Shown here piece after piece: positions 18,594 through 26,367 of a stretch of DNA of 64,000 bases. The notes under the pieces were generated by a model that made no database searches, was not told the DNA's origin, and was given only the letters and a program-made list of their open reading frames with translations. Within the stretch, counting starts at the first letter, position 1, and the number at the start of each line of letters is the position of its first letter. The translations under genes were made by a program, and so were the position numbers. The DNA is from Candidatus Desulfofervidus auxilii (GTDB lineage Bacteria > Desulfobacterota > Desulfofervidia > Desulfofervidales > Desulfofervidaceae): contig JAJSZS010000007.1 of the NCBI GenBank assembly GCA_030262725.1, positions 47,476 to 111,475 of the forward strand, written 5' to 3'.

Positions 18594-19537
18594 TGAGGAT
18601 TATTTTAACATTTTTTGTTTTTCTTTTAATAATATTACCTTTAAATGCTGAAATTTTACATATAAAAATACCTTCAGAAATAAAAGTAAAAAATTCTATT
18701 GTTCGATTAGCTGATATTGTTGAAGAGCCAAATAAGCTACCAAAAGTTTGGCAGAAAATGGTTTTAGGAAATATTGTCAATCCTGGTGGTAGTCTTGAGA
18801 TTTCGAGAGATTATTTAAAAGCAAGGCTTTTACAGGCAGGGGTTTTTCTTGAAGATTGGACATTAGAAATGCCAAATAAGGTAAAAATTATACGAGATTA
18901 TTTGCTTATTTCTAGAGAGAAGATAGAAAAGATTGCCTATCGTTGTGTTTATGAAAGACATCCTTGGAAAAATTATCTTAAAATTTTAGAAATAAAAGCA
19001 CCTTCAGATGTAATTTTACCTTCTGGTAAAGTAAGCTTTTTTTGCCAATTTCCTAGTCAAAAACAATTTTTAAGTAGTTTTTCTCTTCCAATTGCATTTT
19101 CTATAAATGGTCAAATAGTAAATAGAACTTGGGTTACAGTAAAAGCTAAAATAAGTCTACCAGTGGTAGTGACATTACGTCCCTTAGCTAGAGGAGAAGT
19201 AATAAAAAAAGAAGATGTTAAAATTGAAAAAAGAGAATTTTCTAAAATAAATCCTAGAATGTTTTCTCGTTTAGAAGAAGTTATTGGTAAAAGGATGAAA
19301 GTAAGTATTGGTGCTGGTGAAATACTTACTTATGCACAAGTGCAACCTATTCCTTTAATTCATCGAGGTGATATTGTAACTATTGTAGCTGAATCTCCAG
19401 TGTTAAAAGTGACAGTTAAAGGTAGGGCAAAAGAAGATGGATGCAGGGGAGATTTAATTAAAGTTTTAAATTTAAATTCTAAAAAAATTGTTTATGGACG
19501 AGTAATTGACAATCATACCGTTAAAGTGGAGTTTTAA
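18590..19537 (+). CDS. flgA: P-ring assembly chaperone FlgA
   Basis: A 315-aa periplasmic protein with an N-terminal signal peptide (about 1-19). Its C-terminal SAF/ChapFlgA domain (about 195-315) contains LRPLARGEVIKKEDVKIEKR and VGKRMKVSIGAG-like IGKRMKVSIGAGEILTYAQV. FlgA helps FlgI assemble into the P ring. An ATG at 18590 overlaps the previous stop; a second ATG follows immediately at 18593. The N-terminal half is divergent, as usual in FlgA. flgH follows. Confidence 0.88.
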   Translation: MMRIILTFFVFLLIILPLNAEILHIKIPSEIKVKNSIVRLADIVEEPNKLPKVWQKMVLGNIVNPGGSLEISRDYLKARLLQAGVFLEDWTLEMPNKVKIIRDYLLISREKIEKIAYRCVYERHPWKNYLKILEIKAPSDVILPSGKVSFFCQFPSQKQFLSSFSLPIAFSINGQIVNRTWVTVKAKISLPVVVTLRPLARGEVIKKEDVKIEKREFSKINPRMFSRLEEVIGKRMKVSIGAGEILTYAQVQPIPLIHRGDIVTIVAESPVLKVTVKGRAKEDGCRGDLIKVLNLNSKKIVYGRVIDNHTVKVEF

Positions 19538-19538
19538 A

Positions 19539-20186
19539 ATGAAGCTTAAGAAATTAATAATATTTTTAATATCAATTATAGGCTGTGCCACTATTCATAA
19601 AACTACACAAAAGACTCCTTCTTTTGTTACACCACCTCCCACTGAACTTAAAAAACATTCACTTTTATTAGAAAATAGTCCTCAGGCTCGCCTTTTTTCT
19701 GACTTACGAGCATATCAAGTGGGAGACATTATTACAATTAAAGTAGTTGAAACAACTATAGCTTATAATAAAGCAGAGACAAAAACTTCACGAAAGTCAG
19801 AAGTAAAAAGTGGTATTAGCAATTTTTTTGGTATTGATTTAACAGATCATACTTCTCTTTCTGCTAGTGCTGAAAATGCCTTTGAAGGTAAAGGAGAAAC
19901 TAATCGAAGTGAAAAACTTATAACAACTTTTACTGCTCAAGTAATAAAAGTATTTCCAAATGGAAATCTTTTGGTAGAAGGAAAAAGAGAATTAGTAATT
20001 AATAATGAAAAAAGAATCATGATTTTAAGAGGGATTGTGCGTCCTATTGATATTTCCCGTGAAAATGTAGTGCTTTCTACTCATATTGCTAATGCAGAAA
20101 TAATTTATAAAGGTAAAGGAGTAGTATCAGACAAGCAAAAAACAGGATGGTTTATAAGAATTTTGGATAATATTTGGCCATTTTAG
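19539..20186 (+). CDS. flgH: Flagellar L-ring lipoprotein FlgH
   Basis: A 215-aa outer-membrane lipoprotein. Starting at ATG 19539 gives a lipoprotein signal with lipobox ISIIGC (Cys16). An upstream in-frame start at 19506 would bury this signal and is rejected. Family blocks are LFSDLRAYQVGDIITIKVVE and KVFPNGNLLVEGKRELVINN; the C-terminus IRPIDIS-like VRPIDISRENVVLSTHIANA is conserved. The L ring implies an outer membrane, so the cell is Gram-negative type. Confidence 0.93.
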   Translation: MKLKKLIIFLISIIGCATIHKTTQKTPSFVTPPPTELKKHSLLLENSPQARLFSDLRAYQVGDIITIKVVETTIAYNKAETKTSRKSEVKSGISNFFGIDLTDHTSLSASAENAFEGKGETNRSEKLITTFTAQVIKVFPNGNLLVEGKRELVINNEKRIMILRGIVRPIDISRENVVLSTHIANAEIIYKGKGVVSDKQKTGWFIRILDNIWPF

Positions 20187-20188
20187 AG

Positions 20189-21274
20189 ATGAAAAAACTA
20201 TTTTTAATTATTTTAATTTTAATCCCATTAAATGTTTTAGGTGCTCGTTTAAAAGATATTGGTTATATTTATGGTGTAAGGGAAAATCAGCTTATTGGTT
20301 ATGGTTTAGTAGTAGGACTTGCAGGTACAGGAGATCGAGAACAAACAATATTTCCCATTCAATCATTAGTAAATATGCTTGAAAGATTTGGAGTAAAAGT
20401 TGATCCTAAGCAAATTCGTACTCGTAATGTGGCTGCTGTTATGGTTACAGCCGAAGTTCCACCATTTGCTAAAATAGGTATGAAATTAGATGCTCTTGTA
20501 TCATCTATGGGTGATGCTAAAAGCCTTGAAGGGGGTGTGTTATTAATGACACCTTTAAGAGGACCTGATGGCAACATTTATGCTATTGCTCAAGGTCCCA
20601 TTTCAGTAGGAGGTTTTGCAGCACGAGGTGCTGGAGCAAGGGTTCGGAAAAACTTTCTTACTGTAGGTCGAGTTGTTGGAGGGGTAACAATAGAAAGAGA
20701 AATCCCTATAAATTTTATGGAAAATGGCAAACTTTATTTTATTTTAAATGAACCAGATTTTAATACAGCAGCCCAAGTTGCAAATGTGATCAATGAAGAA
20801 CTTAATGCTTATGTTGCTGAAGCTATAGATGCTAGTACAGTAAAAATTGTTATTCCTAATGAGTATCTAACAAGTCCAGTAGATTTAATAGCTAGATTAG
20901 AAAACCTAACTGTTGCTCCAAGTTCTATAGCTAAAGTAGTAATTAATGAACGCACTGGTACAGTTGTAATCGGTGAAAATGTTCATATTTCTACTGTAGC
21001 AGTTGCACAAGGAGGTTTAAGTGTAATTATTAAAGAAACTCCAAAAATTTCTCAACCAATGCCATTTTCAGCAGGAGAAACAGTAGAAACATTTGAAACA
21101 GAAATAGAAATAAAAGAAGAAAAAACACCTCTTTATCTTGTACCTCCTGCTGCTACTATTGGTGAGCTTGTGCGAGCTCTTAATGCTATTGGAGCCACAC
21201 CACGCGATTTAATTGCTATCTTACAAGCAATAAAAGCAGCCGGTGCCTTACATGCTGAATTGGAGGTGATATAA
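20189..21274 (+). CDS. flgI: Flagellar P-ring protein FlgI
   Basis: A 361-aa periplasmic protein. The ATG at 20189 directly begins a signal peptide (MKKLFLIILILIPLNVLGA). An in-frame TTG at 20174 upstream is less likely. Conserved blocks include RLKDIGYIYGVRENQLIGYG, GLAGTGDREQTIFPIQSL and the C-terminal TIGELVRALNAIGATPRDL. The P ring acts as a bushing for the rod. The gene overlaps flgJ by 1 nt. Confidence 0.95.
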   Translation: MKKLFLIILILIPLNVLGARLKDIGYIYGVRENQLIGYGLVVGLAGTGDREQTIFPIQSLVNMLERFGVKVDPKQIRTRNVAAVMVTAEVPPFAKIGMKLDALVSSMGDAKSLEGGVLLMTPLRGPDGNIYAIAQGPISVGGFAARGAGARVRKNFLTVGRVVGGVTIEREIPINFMENGKLYFILNEPDFNTAAQVANVINEELNAYVAEAIDASTVKIVIPNEYLTSPVDLIARLENLTVAPSSIAKVVINERTGTVVIGENVHISTVAVAQGGLSVIIKETPKISQPMPFSAGETVETFETEIEIKEEKTPLYLVPPAATIGELVRALNAIGATPRDLIAILQAIKAAGALHAELEVI

Positions 21275-21576
21275 TGCCAAATATTTTTTTATCTCCTTTA
21301 GAAGGAAATAAAAATCAAATTCAAAAGGAACAGGCATTAAAAAAAGCTTGTCAAGATTTTGAGGCATTTTTTATTTATTATTTATTAAAAGTAATGCGAA
21401 AAACTATTCCTAAAACAAAATTGTTTTATGGTGGGATTGCCCAAGATATTTATACTTCTATATTAGATGAACAACTTGCCAAAAAAGCAGGAGAAACTAA
21501 TAGCCTAGGTTTAGCAACATTACTTTATCAGCAACTTAGCACTTTACAAAAATTTCCGAACATTTTAAGAAAATAG
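21274..21576 (+). CDS. flgJ: Rod-binding protein, FlgJ N-terminal type
   Basis: A 100-aa protein with only the rod-binding domain of FlgJ (about 25-92; ACQDFEAFFIYYLLKVMRKT, then DILDEQLA-like TSILDEQLAKKAG and LGLATLLYQQL). The muramidase domain found in gamma- and beta-proteobacterial FlgJ is absent, which is normal in delta/epsilon lineages where a separate enzyme acts. It caps the growing rod. It overlaps flgI by 1 nt. Confidence 0.88.
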   Translation: MPNIFLSPLEGNKNQIQKEQALKKACQDFEAFFIYYLLKVMRKTIPKTKLFYGGIAQDIYTSILDEQLAKKAGETNSLGLATLLYQQLSTLQKFPNILRK

Positions 21577-21619
21577 TCGATATTAAAACTAGGTAAAAGC
21601 TCAAAGTGAGGTGATAAAG

Positions 21620-21928
21620 ATGAAGATTTCTAAAAAGACTGTGGGATTAGAACCTGGTTATCTTGAACAAATGAAAAGTGTTCAAGAAAAGGTTAATGTA
21701 AAGAAGGTATCTAAATTTAACAAAGTTAAAGAAAAAGTAGAAATTTCAGCTAAAGCTCAAGAACTGCAAAAATTTAAAAAGATATTAAAAGAAATACCTG
21801 CTGTAAGGAAAGAAAAAGTAGCAGAATTGAAAGAAGCTTTAGAAAAAGGCGTCTATCAAGTGAATAACAAAAAATTGGCAGTAAAAATCCTTCAAGAAGG
21901 TATTTTAAATATTTTTAAAGTTAAATAA
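21620..21928 (+). CDS. flgM: Anti-sigma-28 factor FlgM
   Basis: A 102-aa protein whose C-terminal half matches FlgM: VEISAKAQELQKFKKILKE followed by IPAVRKEKVAELKEALEKG and YQVNNKKLAVKIL. FlgM binds FliA until the hook is complete and is then exported. The ATG at 21620 follows GTGAGGTG by 6 nt and is preferred over the GTG at 21611, which lies within that site. A 43-nt gap precedes it, one of the longest in the operon. It runs directly into flgK (1-nt overlap); flgN, which commonly lies between them, is absent. Confidence 0.88.
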   Translation: MKISKKTVGLEPGYLEQMKSVQEKVNVKKVSKFNKVKEKVEISAKAQELQKFKKILKEIPAVRKEKVAELKEALEKGVYQVNNKKLAVKILQEGILNIFKVK

Positions 21929-23322
21929 TGCACGGCATATATGGTCTTATTGATATAGGTATTAGTGCTATAAGGGCTTCACAGATGGCCCTTATGGTTA
22001 CTGGAGATAATATTGCTAATGCAGAAAATCCTAAATTTTGTCGTCGTCAAATAATCTTTCAAGAAAAACCTCCATTACTTTCTCTGCCACTTTTAATTGG
22101 TCGAGGGTCAGAAGTAACTAATGTTAAACGTGCTTATGATTCATTTTTAGCAAGACAATGGCGTCAAGAACTGGGTATCTTAGGTTATTATGAAGTAAAA
22201 GAAGAAACTTTAGGGCGTTTAGAAACAATATTTAATGAAGCTGAAGGAGGATTAAGTGAATCTCTTAATGCTTTTTGGAATGCTTGGGAAGAAATCAGTG
22301 CTGATCCAACAAATATGGTAAATCGTTATAATTTAATTAATACAACAAAGACACTTACAGCTACCTTCCAAAGAATGAGTAACAATTTAAAAGAATTACG
22401 TAAAGAAATGGATACTGAAATAAAAAATATTATTGAAGAAATAAATACTATTATTCAACAAATTGCCTATTTGAATGAAAAAATAAAGGCTATTGAAGTT
22501 AAAGGTGTAAATGCTAATAATTTTCGTGATGAAAGAGATGATTTAATAAGAAAAATTTCAGAGTTAGCAAATGTTACTGCCTTTGAAGATGAAGGAATGG
22601 TGACAGTACTTATTGGAGGAGTTGCTGTTGTTCAAGAAAAAAATGCTTACTCTCTTACTGTTGAGACAGGTAGTGAAGGATTTTATCATATAGTTTGGTA
22701 TGGTGAAAGTGGTTTAAGGGTTGATGTTACTGACCGTATTGATGGTGGGAAATTAGGTGGTTTTTTAGAGATGAGAGATGAAATTATCCCTCAATATCAA
22801 AATGATTTAGATCGCCTTGCTTATAATCTAGTTACAGAAATAAATTCACAACATCAATTGGGTTATGGATTAGATGGCTCTACAGGTAATGATTTTTTTG
22901 AACCTTTAACTGGAACAAATGATGCAGCAAGTCTTATTCAGATAAGTTCAATTATAGAAATGACACCTGAAGCTATTGCTGCAGCATCAGCTGCTGGTGA
23001 ACCAGGTAATAATGAAAATGCATTAGCTATTATTGATTTAAAAGAAACAGCTATAGCTGGTTTAGATAATTTTACTTTTAATGACTTTTATTATTCTTTA
23101 GTAGGAGCAGCAGGCAGTATTGCTAAAGATAGTCAACTTAATCTTGAATATCAAAAGTTGGTTATAAAAGAGATAGAAAATAGCTTTGAAGCTGTTTCTG
23201 GTGTTTCCTTAGATGAAGAAGCAGCTAATTTAGTAAGATTCCAACAAATGTACACTGCTTCAGCTAGATTGATTTCTTTAGCAGATGAAATGATGGAAAT
23301 TTTAGTTAATCTGGGGGCCTAA
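21928..23322 (+). CDS. flgK: Hook-filament junction protein FlgK
   Basis: A 464-aa protein with the N-terminal motif TGDNIANAENPKFCRRQIIF, coiled segments (about 130-200) and the family-specific C-terminus SGVSLDEEAANLVRFQQMYT followed by ASARLISLADEMMEILVNL. FlgK is the first junction protein between hook and filament. The start overlaps flgM and the stop overlaps flgL by 1 nt each. Length is within the normal range. Confidence 0.95.
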   Translation: MHGIYGLIDIGISAIRASQMALMVTGDNIANAENPKFCRRQIIFQEKPPLLSLPLLIGRGSEVTNVKRAYDSFLARQWRQELGILGYYEVKEETLGRLETIFNEAEGGLSESLNAFWNAWEEISADPTNMVNRYNLINTTKTLTATFQRMSNNLKELRKEMDTEIKNIIEEINTIIQQIAYLNEKIKAIEVKGVNANNFRDERDDLIRKISELANVTAFEDEGMVTVLIGGVAVVQEKNAYSLTVETGSEGFYHIVWYGESGLRVDVTDRIDGGKLGGFLEMRDEIIPQYQNDLDRLAYNLVTEINSQHQLGYGLDGSTGNDFFEPLTGTNDAASLIQISSIIEMTPEAIAAASAAGEPGNNENALAIIDLKETAIAGLDNFTFNDFYYSLVGAAGSIAKDSQLNLEYQKLVIKEIENSFEAVSGVSLDEEAANLVRFQQMYTASARLISLADEMMEILVNLGA

Positions 23323-24197
23323 TGCGTGTCACTCATCACATGCTTTATCAAAATTTTCTTTTCCATTTGGAATATTTAAACAAACATTTAAAAGATAATT
23401 TTGAAAAGATTGCTTCAGGTAAAAAGATTATCAAACCATCAGATGATCCTTTTGGTATGAGCAAAGCCCTTACTTATAAAGCTCAATTAGCAGATATAGA
23501 GCAATATAAACGAAATATCCAAACTGCTATTTCTTGGCAAAATGCAACAGAAACAGCTTTACAGGCAATGACCAATTTATTGATTGAGACAAAAGAAATA
23601 GCTATCTCTCAAGGAAGTGATACAGCTACAGCAGAAACAAGAGCAATGTTGGCAGTTCAAGTAGGAGAACTAAAAAAACAAGCATTGCAGATTGCTAATA
23701 CAAAATTAGGTAATCAATATATATTTGCTGGCTATTTAACAGATACACAACCTTTTGTAGAGACAGATAACAATTATCATGGAGATGAAAAACAAATCAA
23801 AGTAAATATCAGTCCATATATGCAGCTTTCTTTTAATATTCCAGGAAGTGTTTTTACTGATGGAGTCAATATATTTCAAATGTTTGACGACTTAAAAACA
23901 GCTCTTGAAAGCAATGATGCTGAAACTATAAGATATTTGATTGGAACAATAGATGAAGCAATTAAACAAATTACAACCGCTCATGCTAATTTAGGTAGTC
24001 TTATGAATCGTTTTGAGAGTGTAAAAAATGAACTAAATAATTCTTATGTTGATATTACAGCATATCTCTCTGAAACAGAGGATAGTGATTTAAGTAAAGC
24101 AGCTTCCTCTTTAGCTATGTATCAAACAGCATATCAATCTACATTAGCTGGTATGGCTAGGATTATGCAAGTTAATCTTTTTAATTACTTAAGCTAA
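23322..24197 (+). CDS. flgL: Hook-filament junction protein FlgL
   Basis: A 291-aa flagellin-like junction protein. The N-terminal helical domain includes NFEKIASGKKIIKPSDDPFG, close to flagellin's L-SG-I--A-DD pattern. A small middle insert and a C-terminal helix (STLAGMARIMQVNLFNYL) complete it. It is the last gene of the flagellar run. Its stop codon shares bases with the stop of the convergent regulator gene (4-nt overlap), and no hairpin terminator is visible between them. Flagellin itself is not in the window. Confidence 0.93.
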   Translation: MRVTHHMLYQNFLFHLEYLNKHLKDNFEKIASGKKIIKPSDDPFGMSKALTYKAQLADIEQYKRNIQTAISWQNATETALQAMTNLLIETKEIAISQGSDTATAETRAMLAVQVGELKKQALQIANTKLGNQYIFAGYLTDTQPFVETDNNYHGDEKQIKVNISPYMQLSFNIPGSVFTDGVNIFQMFDDLKTALESNDAETIRYLIGTIDEAIKQITTAHANLGSLMNRFESVKNELNNSYVDITAYLSETEDSDLSKAASSLAMYQTAYQSTLAGMARIMQVNLFNYLS

Positions 24198-25555
24198 ATC
24201 AAACCATATTTTTTTAATTTTCTATAAAGAGAACGTCGGCTTACACCTAAAATGCGAGCAGCTTGAGAACGATTGCCAGAAGTAAGTTTTAATACTTTCA
24301 TTATGTATTTCTTTTCCATCTCTGCCAATGTGGTTTGAACTGGAAGATCTGCAAAGGAAATTTTATCTAATTTTCTTTGGCGATATTCTAGAGGTAAATC
24401 TTTTAAAGTAATATGTTCTCCAGTAGCCATAATATAGGCTCTTTCTAAAACATTCTTTAATTCTCTAATATTTCCATCCCAAGGTAATTGTTGGAATAAT
24501 TCACTAACTTGAATATCTAATCCTTTTATTCCTTTTCCTATCTCTTGATTTAATTGTTTAATAAAATACTGACATAGAATAGGGATATCTTCTTTTCTTT
24601 CTCTTAAAGGAGGTATATGGATATGGACTACATTTAATCGATAAAAAAGGTCTTTTCTGTATTTTCCTTCTTCTACCATTTTCTTCAAATCTCGATTAGT
24701 GGCTGCAATTACCCTTACATCCACTTTCTTTACTTTAACATCACCTACTCGTTGTATTTCATGATGTTCAAGAACTCTAAGTAATTTACTTTGTAAAGAA
24801 AGTGGCATATCACCAATTTCATCTAAAAAGATAGTACCTTGATCAGCAATTTCAAAAAGCCCTGGCTTATCTCTTAAAGCACCTGTAAATGCACCTTTAA
24901 CATGTCCAAATAATTCACTTTCTAAAAGAGTTTCAACTAGACCTGCGCAATTTACTGTAATAAATGGTTTATTTGCTCGACGACTAAGATTATGAATGGC
25001 TCTAGCTACCATCTCTTTGCCAGTACCTGTTTCACCAGTAATAAGAATACTAATTGGATATTTAGCTACATGTTTAATAGTGGCAAATATATTAAGCATA
25101 GCTAAACTTTGCCCAACCATACCTTCAAATACATAATCTCCACTGAATTTTTTCTCTAAAAGAGAAATCCTCTTTTTAAGTGCACGTTGTTCTAAAAGTT
25201 TTTCTAACATTACTTTTAATCTGCGGAAATCTATAGGTTTTGTAAGATAATCATAAGCTCCAAGTTTTACTGACTCTACTGCTGTATCAATAGAAGGGTA
25301 ACCAGTTAACATTACTACATCAATAGTTGGGTCAAATGCCTTTATATGTTTAATAAGCTGAATTCCATCAATACCAGGCATACGTAAATCTGAAATAACA
25401 ATATCAATAACATTGTTCTCAATAATATGTAAAGCTTCTTCTCCACTATAGGCAGTATAAACATGATAATCAGCCTTTTCCAAAAACTCTTTTAATATAT
25501 TACAAATCTCTTTATTATCATCCACAACTAAAATTTGAGGGGTATGACTCGTCAT
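24194..25555 (-). CDS. NtrC-family sigma-54 response regulator
   Basis: A 453-aa protein with three domains. An N-terminal receiver has the acidic pair in ILVVDDNKE and phospho-acceptor D56 in ISDLRMPG. A central AAA+ sigma-54 activator domain has Walker A GETGTGKE, the sigma-54 loop VKGAFTGA, and FLDEIGDMPLSLQSKLLRVL. The C-terminal Fis-type helix-turn-helix is SGNRSQAARILGVSRRSLYR. A GTG at 25564 is an alternative start. Placed convergent to the flagellar operon, it may be the FlrC/FleR-like regulator of flagellar genes, but no partner kinase is here, and many NtrC proteins have other roles. A divergent promoter is proposed at 25573-25600. Confidence 0.92.
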   Translation of the reverse strand: MTSHTPQILVVDDNKEICNILKEFLEKADYHVYTAYSGEEALHIIENNVIDIVISDLRMPGIDGIQLIKHIKAFDPTIDVVMLTGYPSIDTAVESVKLGAYDYLTKPIDFRRLKVMLEKLLEQRALKKRISLLEKKFSGDYVFEGMVGQSLAMLNIFATIKHVAKYPISILITGETGTGKEMVARAIHNLSRRANKPFITVNCAGLVETLLESELFGHVKGAFTGALRDKPGLFEIADQGTIFLDEIGDMPLSLQSKLLRVLEHHEIQRVGDVKVKKVDVRVIAATNRDLKKMVEEGKYRKDLFYRLNVVHIHIPPLRERKEDIPILCQYFIKQLNQEIGKGIKGLDIQVSELFQQLPWDGNIRELKNVLERAYIMATGEHITLKDLPLEYRQRKLDKISFADLPVQTTLAEMEKKYIMKVLKLTSGNRSQAARILGVSRRSLYRKLKKYGLI

Positions 25556-25572
25556 CTTTAACACTATGAGCT

Positions 25573-25600
25573 AATATAATTGAAAGTGTTTTATTGTCAA
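25573..25600 (-). promoter_or_regulatory. Predicted sigma-70 promoter for the NtrC-type regulator
   Basis: On the minus strand, TTGACA (25600-25595), a 16-nt spacer and TATATT (25578-25573). Transcription would start near 25566, about 11 nt before the ATG at 25555. The -35 hexamer overlaps that of the divergent promoter at 25594-25622. Confidence 0.5.
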
Positions 25601-25622
25601 GTACTCAAATTTAAAGTAAAAT
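25594..25622 (+). promoter_or_regulatory. Predicted sigma-70 promoter for the PLDc_N / isochorismatase / recN genes
   Basis: TTGTCA (25594-25599), a 17-nt spacer and TAAAAT (25617-25622). Transcription would begin at about 25629, almost at the ATG at 25630, so the first gene may be leaderless. It shares its -35 region with the oppositely directed promoter. Confidence 0.5.
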
Positions 25623-25629
25623 TTAAAAG

Positions 25630-25851
25630 ATGGCAAATTTAACATTAAAACAGTGGATTTTACTAATCATTATTTTTCTTCTTCCAATGGTGCCTAATTT
25701 TTGGGCAATTATTGAATTGTTCCTCAAAAGAACTTCTAGGTTATATTTAAAAACATTTTGGCTTGGTGTTGTTATTTTTATCCCTTGCCTTGGTGGTCTA
25801 TCTTATTTATTTTTTGGCCGTCGCATGTTTAAGGAGAAAAAAGATGAATAA
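25630..25851 (+). CDS. Small PLDc_N-like membrane protein
   Basis: A 73-aa protein with two membrane helices (about 8-27 and 43-62). The pattern PNFWAIIELFLKR ... IPCLGGLSYLFFGRRMF fits the PLDc_N domain, normally found at the N-terminus of cardiolipin synthases and also as free-standing small proteins. No phospholipase catalytic domain follows. Function unknown. The ATG lacks a clear Shine-Dalgarno site (only AAAAG upstream), consistent with the near-leaderless promoter. Its 3' end overlaps the next gene by 8 nt. Confidence 0.6.
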   Translation: MANLTLKQWILLIIIFLLPMVPNFWAIIELFLKRTSRLYLKTFWLGVVIFIPCLGGLSYLFFGRRMFKEKKDE

Positions 25852-26365
25852 AGAAGCTGTCTTAGTGATTGATATGGTTAATGATTTTATAGATCCAAAA
25901 GGAGCTCTTTTTTGTGGTGAAAAAGTAAGAAAGATTATTCCATATATCAAAGAACTAGTAGAAAATAAAAGAAAAGCTGGTATTCCAATTATTTATTTAA
26001 TTGATCAACATGATCCAGATGATAAAGAATTTAAACGTTTTCCACCACATTGTATAAAAGGGACAAAAGGGGCAGAAGTCATATCAGAACTTGCACCACA
26101 AAAAGGCGACTATATCATACCTAAAAAAAGATTTAGTGGTTTTTTTAATACTGAACTTGAAGAAATTTTAAAAAAAGAAAAAATTACTTCTGTACATGTA
26201 GTAGGAGTATGTACTTCTATCTGTGTTATGGAGACAGTAAGTGATTTATGTGATAGGGATTATGAAGTCTATATTCATGTAAAAGGAGTAGCTGATTTTG
26301 ATGAAAAAGCACATTCTTTTGCTTTAGAAAGAATGAAAAAAATCTTTGGAGCAAAAATTGTTTAA
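25844..26365 (+). CDS. Isochorismatase-family cysteine hydrolase (nicotinamidase-like)
   Basis: A 173-aa protein of the isochorismatase/nicotinamidase fold. The catalytic triad is visible: Asp in VLVIDMVNDF, Lys in IIPKKRFSGFFNTELEEIL, and the nucleophile Cys in VVGVCTSICVMETVSD. The ATG at 25844 follows AAGGAGAAAAAAG; an upstream in-frame extension would only translate the preceding membrane gene in another frame. It may hydrolyse nicotinamide or a related amide; the exact substrate is not determined. Next to recN with 2 nt between. Confidence 0.85.
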   Translation: MNKEAVLVIDMVNDFIDPKGALFCGEKVRKIIPYIKELVENKRKAGIPIIYLIDQHDPDDKEFKRFPPHCIKGTKGAEVISELAPQKGDYIIPKKRFSGFFNTELEEILKKEKITSVHVVGVCTSICVMETVSDLCDRDYEVYIHVKGVADFDEKAHSFALERMKKIFGAKIV

Positions 26366-26367
26366 TA

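Noticed and set aside
21546..21583. Possible sigma-28 promoter (GTCGATAT) before flgM
   Set aside because: The -10-like box is two bases off GCCGATAA and no TAAA-type -35 lies at the required distance.
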